64,000 nucleotides of DNA from Massilia sp. BJB1822 (lineage in GTDB: Bacteria; Pseudomonadota; Gammaproteobacteria; Burkholderiales; Burkholderiaceae_D), in contig NZ_JABWEB010000001.1 in NCBI RefSeq assembly GCF_013369485.1, positions 496,001-560,000 of the forward strand. Direction: 5' to 3'. The position numbers and the translations under genes are program-made. This document shows, one piece after another, positions 8,282-20,200 of this stretch; position 1 is the first letter of the stretch; every line of letters begins with the position of its first letter. The notes under the pieces are model-generated. The model searched no databases. It saw nothing but the letters and a program-made list of their open reading frames with translations, and was not told the origin of the DNA.

Positions 8282-9328
8282 TTAGAGCGCGGTTTCAAAG
8301 CCTTCCAGCACATTCACCACGTTCACGCCCAGTTCGCGGATGGCGCTGCCGCCTTCGAAGATGAAAGCGGTGGGCAGGCCCAGATAGGCCAGACGTTCGC
8401 CCACGCGCAGGAAGTCGGCGCTGAGCAGGCCCAGGCCGCCGTGCGGGTCGCCCTGGAAGGTGTTGACGCCGAGCGCCACCACCAGCGCTTCCGGCCCATA
8501 CATGGCCAGGCGCACGCAAGCCGTTTCCAGCGCCGCGAACCAGGCCTGGGCATTCGGCTGCTGCGGCGCCAGCGGCATGTTCACGTTGTAGCCGTAGCCG
8601 GCGCCGTCGCCGGTTTCGTCGGCATGGCCCAGGTAGTGGGGATAGCTGGAACGCGGGTCGGCGTGCAGCGAGATGCACAGCACGTCGGCGCGGTCGTAGA
8701 AGATGCTTTGCGTGCCGTTGCCGTGGTGGCAGTCGAGGTCCAGCACGGCGACGCGGCGCAGGCCGTCGTCCAGCAGGTGCTGGGCCGCCAGCGCCGCATT
8801 GTTCAGGTAGCAGGAGCCGCCGCTGAAATCGGCGCCGGCGTGGTGGCCCGGCGGCCGCGTCAGGGCGAAGCTGGCGCGCTCGCCCAGGCGCAGCGCATGG
8901 GCCGCGTTCACGGCGCAGTCGGCGCCGGTCTTGGCGGCGGTCCAGGTGCCGGCCGTGATGGGGGAAATCGTGTCGCGCGAATACAGGCCGAGGCGGGCGT
9001 CGAAGCCTTGCGGCTCGATATCGGCGCGGAAGCTGCGCACCGGCCAGCCGGAGGGGAAGGCGTCCTTGCCGGCATTGGCGGGCGCCAGCGCCTGCCACTC
9101 GGTCCAGGCATTGCGCAGGAAATGCAGATAGCGCGGCTGGTGCACGCGCTCCAGCGACATCAGCGGCACGCCATGCGGGGTGACGATGCGGCCCAGGCCG
9201 CGCCGTCCCAGCTCGGCCAGCACGGCTTCGGCCCGCGCCGGCGTTTCCAGGCAGGGCGTGGCCTCGCCGCGCACCAGCTCATGGCGGGCGCGGTGCTGGT
9301 CGTGCTGTTCGTTGTAAAAAGTCAGCAT
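8282..9328 (-). CDS. Acetylpolyamine amidohydrolase-like HDAC-fold protein with altered active site
   Basis: The 348 residues align with Mycoplana acetylpolyamine amidohydrolase, a zinc deacetylase of the histone deacetylase superfamily. Seen: RPPGHHAG (His 162/163, general base region) and LDLDCHHGNGTQ (Asp199 and His201, two zinc ligands). Two other key positions differ. The third zinc ligand, Asp in LGVDTF, is Asn289 here (LGVNTF), and the catalytic Tyr of EGGY is Ser328 (EGGSAIRELG). Both were confirmed from the bases. The product may be inactive, use another mechanism, or act on an unusual amide. It lies 18 bases downstream of gshA, so they may share a transcript. Confidence 0.85.
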   Translation of the reverse strand: MLTFYNEQHDQHRARHELVRGEATPCLETPARAEAVLAELGRRGLGRIVTPHGVPLMSLERVHQPRYLHFLRNAWTEWQALAPANAGKDAFPSGWPVRSFRADIEPQGFDARLGLYSRDTISPITAGTWTAAKTGADCAVNAAHALRLGERASFALTRPPGHHAGADFSGGSCYLNNAALAAQHLLDDGLRRVAVLDLDCHHGNGTQSIFYDRADVLCISLHADPRSSYPHYLGHADETGDGAGYGYNVNMPLAPQQPNAQAWFAALETACVRLAMYGPEALVVALGVNTFQGDPHGGLGLLSADFLRVGERLAYLGLPTAFIFEGGSAIRELGVNVVNVLEGFETAL

Positions 9329-9346
9329 GCTGCGCTTCTGCCGGTC

Positions 9347-10939
9347 TTACTCGCAGTTGGGACAAAGATTGCTGGCGCGGTAAGCCTGCACATAATCGTC
9401 GAAGCTGCCGGTCTGGCTGCGTTCCAGCGCGGCTTGTTCCGCCAGCGATTCCGCGGCCAGCTGGCCGAAACTCGCTTCCTCTTCGCTATTGGCGGGATGG
9501 GCGCGGAAGTAAGCCGCATGCCGTTCGCTCTGGCGCATACCGAAGGCGGCAAACGAGCCGCCATTGGCGCGCAGCTCGGCCAGCACGCGCGCCGAGGGCG
9601 TGCGCTCCGGATCGTCCAGCTTGGCCGCCTGCACCGCCAGCGAGGCGGCATGCGCGCCGTCGCCGCGCGCCTGGTCCAGCAGGGCCGCCACCGGGCGGAT
9701 GCGTTCCAGCAGTTGCTGACCCCAGTCGCGCAGCGCCACTTCTTCGCCGTCGCGGCTCAAGGTCAGGCCGGGACGGCGGCCTTCCTTCACGGTGCGCGCG
9801 AAATTCTGCGCGTACAGCCGGCTCTGGTCTTCGGAAATGGTGGGGCTCTCTTCCAGCGCGCAGAACAGCAGGAAGGCGTCCAGGAAGCGGCCCGTCTCCA
9901 GGCTGATGCCGACCGGCTCGAAGGGATCGACGTCCATGCAGCGCACTTCGATGTACTGCACGCCGCGCAGGCACAGGGCCTGGATCGGCCGCTCGCCGGT
10001 GCGGATCACGCGCTTGGGCCGGATGGTCGAGTAGTACTCATTCTCGATCTGGATCACATTGGTCGACAGCTGCACCCACTCGCCATCGCGCTTGGTGCCG
10101 ATACGCTGATATGGCTCGTAAGGCTGGTTGACGGCGCGCGTCAGCGTCGCCACATAGCTGTCCAGCGAATTCTCGTGCGGGCTGAGGCCGGACTGCGCAT
10201 CATTCTGGTAACCGAGGTCGCTCATGCGCAGGCTGGTGGCATGCGGCAGGTACAGGGTATCGGCCGACAGCGTCTCGAGCTTGTGCGGCTGGCCGCGCAG
10301 GAAGCCGCTGGCCAGGGCCGGCGAGGCGCCGAACAGATACATCAGGAGCCAGCTGTAGCGGCGGAAATTGCGTATCGTCGCCAGATAGGCTTCCGACTGG
10401 TAAGCCTTGGCGGTCAGCTTGCGGTCGCCGTTTTCTTCATGATTGAGCAAGGCCCACAGCTCCTCGTCCAGCGAGTAGTTGTAGTGGATGCCGGCGATGC
10501 ACTGCATGGCCTTGCCATAGCGCAGGGCCAGGCCGCGCCGGTACACATGCTTGAGCATGCCCAGGTTCGACTTGCCATACCAGGCGATTTCGATCTCGTC
10601 CTCGGACGGCAGCTGGCAGGGCATGGACTGGCTCCACAGCAGCTCCTGGCCCAGCTTGCCGTAGCTGAAGCGGTGGATGGCGTCCAGCTTGTGCAGGGTG
10701 TCGGCGATGTCGTGTTCGGCCGGGGTGATGAATTCCAGCAGCGTTTCGGCGTAATCGGTGGTGATCTGGGGGTGGGTCAGGGCCGAACCGAGAGCCAGGG
10801 GGTGGGGCGTGCGCGCCAGATGGCCGTCCGCCTGGACGCGCAGGGTTTCGCGCTCAATGCCGCGTAGGCCTCCGCTCAGCAGCGGGCGGTGCTGGGCATC
10901 GGCCAGCAGGGCCAGGCGGCGTGTCAGAAGATTGGGCAA
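9347..10939 (-). CDS. gshA: Glutamate-cysteine ligase
   Basis: Catalyses the ATP-dependent joining of L-glutamate and L-cysteine, the first and rate-limiting step of glutathione synthesis, in the cytosol. The 530 residues match the proteobacterial type 1 GshA (518 in E. coli). Seen: [16 protein letters not shown] at the N-terminus, [13 protein letters not shown], the substrate-loop segment [13 protein letters not shown], and [20 protein letters not shown] lies 7 bases before the ATG. The upstream 285 bases separate it from the divergent giant adhesin gene and hold no gene that I can see. Confidence 0.96.
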   Translation of the reverse strand: MPNLLTRRLALLADAQHRPLLSGGLRGIERETLRVQADGHLARTPHPLALGSALTHPQITTDYAETLLEFITPAEHDIADTLHKLDAIHRFSYGKLGQELLWSQSMPCQLPSEDEIEIAWYGKSNLGMLKHVYRRGLALRYGKAMQCIAGIHYNYSLDEELWALLNHEENGDRKLTAKAYQSEAYLATIRNFRRYSWLLMYLFGASPALASGFLRGQPHKLETLSADTLYLPHATSLRMSDLGYQNDAQSGLSPHENSLDSYVATLTRAVNQPYEPYQRIGTKRDGEWVQLSTNVIQIENEYYSTIRPKRVIRTGERPIQALCLRGVQYIEVRCMDVDPFEPVGISLETGRFLDAFLLFCALEESPTISEDQSRLYAQNFARTVKEGRRPGLTLSRDGEEVALRDWGQQLLERIRPVAALLDQARGDGAHAASLAVQAAKLDDPERTPSARVLAELRANGGSFAAFGMRQSERHAAYFRAHPANSEEEASFGQLAAESLAEQAALERSQTGSFDDYVQAYRASNLCPNCE

Positions 10940-11224
10940 TTGATGTTCCTTTCGAGTGCAGCAATAAACGATTGGTGCAGAGAGTAACCGAAATCGGCCA
11001 ATTCCGCCGGGCGCGGCAAAAAAGCCATTTTAGCAAAGCTGGCAAGCTGCTTGTCAGACCACAGTTCTTAATAGACGAATAAGTTTAAATTTTGCGCGCA
11101 CGGACAAAGCTTTTGCGCGCGGCGAATATTTTGTGAATAGGACGAATCTCCCGATAATCGGCTCAAGTCTGTCCCGGCCATCCCTTTGTTTGTAAGGCTT
11201 CCTTTGCTGGCAAGGAGTCGTCCC

Positions 11225-14200
11225 ATGAACCATCCCGCGCTGCCCTTTGGCCGTTTTGCCGACAGTCTGGCCGACCCGCCGTTGCGCCGCAGCGTGCTGT
11301 TCATCGATGCCACGGTGGCTGGCGCCCAGGAACTGGCGGCGGGCGCCAAGGCTGGCGTGCAGGTGGTCATGCTGGATGGCCGCCACGATGGCGTGCGTCA
11401 GATCGCGGATGTGCTGCAAGCCTATGAGGAGCTGGACAGCATCCAGATCGTTTCGCACGGCGCCGCCGGCCAGCTGCGCCTGGGCGGCAGCACGCTCGAT
11501 GGCAGCACCCTGGCCAGTTATGCCGATGCCTTGCGCGACTGGGGCGCCGCCCTGCGCAGCGGCGGCGACATCCTGCTGTATGGCTGCAATGTGGCGCAGG
11601 GCAGCGCCGGCCTGGCCTTCGTCGATGGCTTGTCGGCCGCCACCGGCGCCGATATCGCCGCTTCCACCGGTCTGACCGGGGCCGGCGCGCGCGGCGGCGA
11701 CTGGCTGCTGGAGTACAGCCATGGCACGATCGAAGCGCCGGCCGCCATCAGTTACGCTGCCCTGGATGATTATGACTACACCCTGGGCCTGGTGAACGGT
11801 GGCGTCAGCGGCACCATCACCTGGGGCACGGTGCCCATCACCAGCGTGGTGGCGGGCGCGCTGACCGGCATCCTCACCGGCCAGACCATCTCGGTTCTGA
11901 ACGACCTGGGCACCGGCTTCGACATCTATGCCAAAAGTTCGGGCGGCGGCGGCCTGACCATCAGCAATATCACGTCCTCGCTTGGCCTGTGGAGTTCCCA
12001 TGTGCGCGCCACCGGCATCCTGACCGCGCCCGAATACCTGGAGCTGCGCGCCAATGCCGGCATCTTCGACCTGACCAGCCTGAAATTGAGCAGCGCCGAC
12101 CTGGGCTGGCTGCTGTCGGGCACCTTCACCGTGCAGGCGCTGGACAGCAGTTACGCGCCGATCGGCACGCCGGCCACGCTGACCGGAGTGGCCATCAATA
12201 CCTTCGGCACCCTGAGCCTGGCGGGCAACAGCAATTTCCAGGGCATCGGCGGGGTACGCATCTCGGCCAGCGTGGGTGCCCAGATCGCGGTGGACGATAT
12301 CGTGGTCGTCAACCCGCGCGTGGCCGCCACCATCTCGGCTGCCGCCTACAACGCCGGCACTGGGGTGCTGAGCGTGACGGCCGTGGGCATCAATGCCGGC
12401 GACGCCATCGATCCCAGCAAGATCACCTTGAGCGGCCAGGGGGGCAGCTACACCCTGACCTCGCCCGTGGTCAGCGCCCTGAGCAACACCCTGTTCAGCA
12501 TCACGCTGAACGCGGCCGACAAGCTGGCCATCAACGGCCTGCTCAACAATAACGGCGTGCTGGCGGTGGACGGCACCACCTTCAATCTGGCGGCGGCGCT
12601 GAACTGGGACAGCAATGCCGGCGCCGGCGTCGACCTGACCGCCAACGCCATCGTCGTCACCAATGTGCAGCTGCCGGTGATCACCTCGGCCAGCTATGAC
12701 GCCACCACCCATGTGCTGACCGTGACCGGCAATAATCTGGTGAGCGTGGTGGGCGCGGCCAACGACATCAACGTCGCCAAGCTGATTCTCAGCGGTCAGG
12801 GTGGCGGCACGCGTACCCTGACCACCTCTGGCAATGTGGAAGTGACCAGCGCCACCTCCTTCTCGGTCACGCTGAGCGGCGCCGACGTGGCGGCGGTGGC
12901 GGCCCTGATGACCAAGGATGGCGGCACCGCTTCCAGCGGTCACGCCTACACGCTGGCGGCCGGCGACGACTGGAACAGCGTGATCGGCAATGTCAGCATC
13001 GCCGTCGGCTCGGTGCTGATCACGGTGTCGAATACCAGCAATAGCGCGCCCACCATCAGCGGCGCGGCGGCCGCCAGCGGCAATGACGGCGCCAGCCTGC
13101 TGCCCTTTGCCAACGTGACGGTGGCCGACGCCAATGGCGACAATGTCAGCCTGGCCATCAGCTATAACAGCGCCAACGGCACCCTGAGCGGGGCCGGCCT
13201 GTCCGGTAGCGCCGGCAGCTATACCCTGAGCGCCGCCAGCCCGGCGGCGCTGACCGCTGCCCTCAAAGCCCTGCAGTTCACGCCCACGGCCAACCAGGCT
13301 GCCGTGGGCGCCGTGATCGGCACCACGTTTACCCTGACGCCGACCGACAGCAAAGGCCTGGCCGGCACGCCGAACACGGGAACGGTGCTGAGCATCACCT
13401 CGGTCAACGATGCGGCGGCCATCGGCGGCGCCCAGGCCGGCCAGGGCGTGACGGCGGGCGGCACCCTGCAGCCCTTTGGCGGCATGACGGTCAGCGATCC
13501 CGATGTGGGCGCCACCGTCATCGTCACCATCACCCTGGATAGCGCGGCCAAAGGCGCGTTCACGGCGGCTTCGCTGGCGGCCTCCGGCTTCAGCAGCAGC
13601 GACGGCGGCGCCACCTATACCCATGCCGCCGCCGCGCCCGCCGCCGCCCAGGCGGCCCTGCAAGCCTTGGTCTTCCAGAGCGCGGCGGGCTTGAGCGCCA
13701 CCACCACCTTCACCGTCAGCGTCAACGACGGCAGCGCCGTCACCAGCAACAGCACGACCACGGTGACGGCGGCGGTACCCAGCAGCACCACGGCGCTGAC
13801 GGTGGCCTTCTCGGCCGACAGCGGCAGCAGCAATAGCGATCTGATTACCAATGTGGCGGCGCAAACCATCAGCGGCACGCTGAGCGGGGCGCTGGCCAGC
13901 GGCGAATCGGTCCAGGTTTCGCTCGACAATGGCGTCAGCTGGAGCACGGCCAGCGCTGCCGTGGGCGCCAGCACCTGGACGCTGGCCGGCCAGACTCTGA
14001 GCGGCAGCGGCACCCTGCAGGTGAAAGTGACGAATATCGGCGGCAGCAGCACGCCGCTGACGCGCAGCTATACGCTGGACACCACGGCGCCCGCCACCAC
14101 CGGCGCCAGCGTGGCCTTCTCGGCCGACAGCGGCAGCAGCAGCGACCTGATTACCAATGTGGCGGCGCAGACCATCAGCGGCACCTTGAGCGCGAATCTG

Positions 14201-17200
14201 GCGGCCGGCGAATCGGTTCAGATTTCGCTCGACAACGGCAGCAGCTGGAGCACGGCCAGCGCCAGCGCCGGCAGCAATGCCTGGACGCTGGCCGGCCAGA
14301 CCCTGAGCGGCAGCGGCACCCTGCAAGTGCGCGTGACCGACGCTGCCGGCAATAGCGGCGCGGCCGCCAGCAATCCCTATGTGCTCGACACCAGCGGCCC
14401 CACGGCCGCCATCAGCAGCAATGTCAGCGTGCTGAAAAGCGGCGAAAGCGCCATCATCACCATCACCTTCAGCGAGACGCCGGCCGGCTTCTCGCTGGCC
14501 GACCTGACGGCGGTGGGCGGCACCCTGTCCAATCTGAGTGCGACGGCCAACGCGCGCATCTACACCGCCGAATTCACGCCCAATAGCGGCTTGAGCGGCC
14601 TGCTGGGCGGCGTATCGCTAGCCAATGGCAGTTATACCGATGTTGCCGGCAACAGCGGTGCCGGCGCCGCGTCGCTGGCGATCTCCATCGTCACCCTTGG
14701 TCCCAGCCTGAGCATCAGCAGCGACGTGGCGGCACTGAAGAGCGGCGAGACGGCCACCATCAGCTTCACCTTCAGCAGCCTGCCGCTGGGCTTTGTGCTG
14801 GGCGACGTCGCCGTCAGCGGCGGGGTGCTGGGCAATTTCGCCGTCACCAATAACCCGCTGGTGTATACGGCCACCTTTACGCCGGCCGCCAACACGCAGG
14901 GCGGCACGGCCAGCATCAGCGTGGCCAGCGGCGCCTACAGCGATATCTTGGGCAATCTGGGCGGGGCCGGCAGCACGCCCACCATCGCCATCGATACCAA
15001 GGCGCCCACCGTGACCATCAGCAGCAGCGACAGCGCGTTGAGCGTGGGCGAAACGGCCACCATCAGCTTCACCTTCAGCGAGCTGCCGGTAGGCTTCACG
15101 GCGGGCGATGTGATCGCCAGCGGCGGCACCTTGAGCGGCTTTGGCGTCACGCTCAATCCCCTGGTCTACACCGCCGTTTTCACGCCCACCGCCGGCCAGG
15201 CCAGCGGTGCGGCCAGCATCAGCATCGCCGGCGGCGCTTACGCCGACCTGGCGGGCAATGCCGGCACGGCGGGCGGCACGCCGTCCATCAGCATCGACAC
15301 CTTGCCGCCAACGACGGCCGTCACCGGCGTCGCCTTCTCGGCCGACACGGGCGCCAGCAGCAGCGATCTGGTCACGAACACGGCGGCGCAGAGCATTTCC
15401 GGCACCCTCGGCGCGCCGCTGGCAGCCGACGAACGGGTCGAAGTCTCGCTCGACAATGGTCTTAACTGGAGCATCGCCAGCGCGGCGGTGGGCGGCAGCA
15501 GCTGGACCCTGGCGGGCCAGACGCTGGCGGCCAGCAACACGCTGCAGGTGCGCGTCAGCGACGCCTTCGGCAACCATGGCCCGGCCTACAGCGCCGCCTA
15601 TGTGCTGGATACCGTGCAGCCGGGCCTGAGCATCAGCAGCGACACCAGCAGCCTGCGCGTGGGCGAGGTGGCGAACATCACCTTCACCTTCAGCGAAGCG
15701 CCGTCCGGCTTCAGCGCCGCCGATGTGGCGGTCAGCGGCGGCACCCTGAGCGGGTTGGCGGCCACCGCCAACCCGTTGGTGTACACCGCCGTCTTCACGC
15801 CGTCCAGCGGGGTGAATGGCGGCACGGCCGGCATGTCGGTGGCGGCCGGCAGCTGGAGCGATCTGGCCGGCAATGGCGGACTGGCGGCGAGCATGCCCGC
15901 CATCAGCCTCGATACCCAGGCGCCGGCCATGACCATCAGCAGCAGCGCCTCGGCCCTGAAAGCGGGGCAGAGCGCCACGCTGACCTTTACCTTCAACCAT
16001 GCGCCGGCCGGCTTCACCGCCTCCGACGTCAGCGTCAGCAACGGCACCCTGAGCGGCTTTGCCGTCACCGCCAATCCGTTGGTGTACACCGCCGTCTTCA
16101 CGCCGACGGTGAATCTGGCCAGCGGCGCGGCCAATATCAGCGTGGCGGCCGGCAGTTATGTGGACACGGCCGGCAATAGCGGCAGTGCCGCCACCGGCCC
16201 GGCCATCAGCATCGACACCCTGGCGCCCAGCCTGGCCATCAGCAGCGATACCGCCACCTTGCGCGCCGGGCAGACCGCCAACATTACTTTCACCTTCAGC
16301 GAGGCGCCGTCCGGCTTCAGCGCCGCCGATGTGACGGTCAGCGGCGGCACGCTGAGCGCACCGGCCGCCACGGCAAATCCGCTGGTGTATACCGCCGTGT
16401 TTACGCCGACGGCCGGGGTGCAGGGCGTGAACGCCGTCATCAGCGTGGCCGGCGGCGCCTTCACCGATGCCGCCGGCAATAGCGGCAGCAGCGGCAGCCC
16501 GCCCAGCATCGCCATCGATACGCTGGCGCCGCTGACCACGGGCGCCAGCGTCAGCTTCTCGGCCGATACCGGCAGCAGCGCCACCGATCTGCTGACGAAT
16601 ACGGCGGCGCAAACCGTTTCGGGCACGCTCAGCGCCCTGCTGGCGAATGGCGAGAGCGTGCAGGTTTCGCTCGACAACGGCGCCACTTGGAGCACCGCCA
16701 CGGCCAGCGCCGGCAGCTATAACTGGACCCTGGCGGGCCAGACCCTGGCCGGCAGCAATACCTTGCTGGTGCGCGTGGCCGATGCGGCGGGCAATACCGG
16801 ACCGTCCTACGCGGCCGCCTATGTGCTCGACAGCGGCACGCCGGGCGTTGTCATCACCAGCAGCGCCGCCGCGCTGAAAGGCGGCGAGACGGCCCTCATC
16901 ACCTTCACCTTCAGCGAAGCGCCGGACGGCTTCAGCGCCGCCGATCTGACGGTCAGCGGCGGCGTCCTGGGCACGCTGAGCGCAACCGCCAACCCGCTGG
17001 TCTACACCGCCGTGTTTACGCCCGACCCGGGGCAGAATGGCGCCACCGCCAGCATCGTGCTGGCGGCGGGCAGCTATACCGACGCTGCCGGCAATGCCGG
17101 CGCGGGCGGCAGCGTGCCGGGCATCAACATCGATACCCAGGCGCCCGCCACCACCGGCGCCAGCGTGCTGTTTTCCAACGATAGCGGCGCCAGCGCCACC

Positions 17201-20200
17201 GATCTGATCACCAGCGTAGCGGCGCAGGACATCTCCGGTACCCTGAACGCCAATCTGGCCGCCGGGGAAAGCGTGGAAGTCTCGCTCGACAACGGCCAGA
17301 CGTGGACGGCCGCCAGCGCCAGCGTGGGCAGCAATGCCTGGAGCCTGGCCGGCCAGACCCTGGCTGGCGCGGGCGTGCTGCAGGTGCGCGTCAGCGACGC
17401 CGCCGGCAATCACGGCACAGCCTACAGCGCCAGCTACGCTTTCGACACGGCCGCGCCCAGCTTGAGCATCACCAGCAGCAAGGCCTTCCTCAACAGCGCC
17501 GATACCGCCAAGCTGACCTTCACCTTCAGCGAAATCCCGGATGGCTTCACCCAGGGCGATATCACGGTGGCGGGCGGCACGCTGAGCGGTTTTGCGGCCA
17601 GCGCCGATCCGCATGTTTATACTGCCATCTTCACGCCCACCGCCGGCCAGGCTTCCGGCACCGCTTCGATCACGGTGGCGGCCGGCGCCTATAGCGACCT
17701 GGCGGGCAATGGCGGACAGGCGGCGCAGACGCCGGCCATCAGTTATGCCACAGTGGCGCCGGGCGTGGCGATCACTAGCAGCAGCGGCGCGCTGAAAGCG
17801 GGCGAAACGGCCACCATCAGCTTTACCTTCAGCTCCGCGCCGGTCGGCTTTACGGCTTCCGATATCGCCGTCAGCGGCGGCGTGCTGAGCGGACTGGCGG
17901 CCACCGCCGATCCGCTGGTGTACAGCGCCGTGTTCACGCCGGCCGCCGCCCTGGCCGCGGGCAGCGGCGCGATCAGCATCGCCGCCGGCCGCTTCCAGGA
18001 TAGCCTGGGCAATGCCGGCACCGCCGCCACGATGGATCCCATCATGATTGACACCCTGGCGCCCACGCTGAGCATCGGCAGCAACGCCAGTGCGCTCAAG
18101 GCCGGCGACACAGCCCTGATCACCTTCACCTTCAGCGAAGCGCCGGCCAGCTTCAGCCTGGGCGACATCAGCGTCGGCAATGGCACGCTCAGTAATTTGA
18201 CGCAGAGCACCAATCCATCCGTGTATACCGCCGTCTTCACGCCGACGGCCGGCATCGCTTCGGGCAGCGCCAGCATCAGCGTGCTGGCCGGCGCCTACAC
18301 CGATGCCGCCGGCAATAGCGGTCAGACGGGCGGCTCGCCCAGCATCAGCCTGGACACGCTGCCGCCTTCCATCAGCGGCGCCAGCGCGCTGTTCTCGGCC
18401 GATACCGGCAGCAGCGCCAGCGATCTGGTCACACGCACCGCGGCGCAAACCATTGCCGGCACCCTGAACGGGGTACTGGCCGCGGGCGATAGCGTGGAAG
18501 TCTCTCTGGACAACGGCCACACCTGGCAGACCGCCGCCGCCAATGCGGGCGGCAGCGCCTGGACGCTGGCCAACCAGACGCTAAGCGGCAGCAATACCCT
18601 GCAGGTGCGCGTCACCGATGCGGCGGGCAACCACGGCGCAGCCTACAGCAGCGCCTATGTGCTGGATACGGCAGCGCCCACGGTGGCCATCAGCAGCAAC
18701 GCCGGCAGCCTGAAAGCCGGCGAAAGCGCCACCATCAGCTTCACCTTCAGCGAGGCGCCGGTAGGCTTCGGCATCGGCGACCTGATTGCCAGCGGCGGCA
18801 CGCTGAGCGGCTTCGCCGCCACCGCCAATCCCCTGGTCTACACCGTGCTGCTGACGCCCACGCCTGGCCTGAGCGGCAGCGCCACGGTCACGCTGGGCAA
18901 TGGCTTGTACAGCGACCTGGCCGGCAATAGCGGCACGGGCGGCAGCACGCCCGCGATCAGCGTCGATACGCTGGCGCCCACGCTGAGCATCGCCAGCAGC
19001 GCCACCAGCTTGAAAGCCGGGGAGAGCGCCACCCTGACCTTCACTTTCAGCGACGCGCCCACCGGCTTCTCGCTGGCCGATATCGCGGCCAGCAACGGCA
19101 GCATCAGCGCGCTGGCGGCGACCGCCGATCCGCTGGTGTACACGGCCGTCTTCACGCCCAGCGCCGGCCTGGCATCGGCCAGCGCCAGCATCACCGTGGC
19201 CGGCACCGCCTACTTCGATGCGGCAGGCAATCCGGGCAGCAATGCCAGCGCGCCCGCCATTGCCATCGATACGCTGGCTCCAACGACCCAGGGCAATGCC
19301 ATCAGCTTCTCGGCCGACTTCGGCGCCAGCAACAGCGATCTGCTGACCAATGCCCCGCTGCAAACCATCAGCGGCACGCTGGACGCCAATCTGATAGCGG
19401 GCGAGCTGGTGCAAGTCTCGCTCGACAACGGCGCCAGCTGGCTGAACGCCGCCAGCGGCGCCGGCAGCAACCAGTGGGTGCTGGCCAGCCAGCTGCTGAG
19501 CGGTAGCGGCAGCATCCAGGTGCGCGTCAGCGATGCGGCCGGCAATACCGGCCCCGCCTTCTCGGCCGGCTATGTGATCGACACCAGCGCGCCGACGATG
19601 ACGGTGAGCAGCAGCGCCGCCACGCTGAAGGCGGGTGAAAGCGCCACGCTGACCTTCACCTTCAGCGAAGCGCCCACCGGCTTCACCGTGAACGATCTGG
19701 TGGCCAGCAACGGCAGCCTGAGCGCCTTCGGCGTCACCGCCGATCCGCGCGTCTATACCGTCGTGCTGACGCCCACGGCGGGCCTGAGCGGCAGCAGCGG
19801 CGTGACGCTGGCCGCCGGCCAGTACACCGATGCGGCGGGCAATGCCGGCGGCGGCGCCTCGCCCCTGATCAGCGTCGATACGCAGGCGCCGGGCCTGAGC
19901 ATCAGCAGCAATGCCGCCACGCTGAAGGCGGGCGAGCTGGCCACCATCACCTTCACCTTCAGCGAAGCGCCGCTGGGCTTCGCCCTGGGCGACATCACGG
20001 TCGGCGGCGGCACGCTGAGCGGCTTCGGCCAGAGCGCCAATCCGCTGGTGTACACCGCCATCTTCACGCCCGCCATGGGCCAGAGCGGCGGTAGCGGCAC
20101 CGTCGCGGTGGCGGGCGCCAGCTACCACGACGCGGCCGGCAATGCCGGCGCGGCAGCGGCCATGGCGCCCATCATCGTCAATACCCAGCTGCCCGGCAGC

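Noticed and set aside
8441..10867. A plus-strand frame of about 800 codons opposite the HDAC-like gene and gshA
   Set aside because: Both minus-strand genes have family motifs and ribosome binding sites; the plus-strand product has none.
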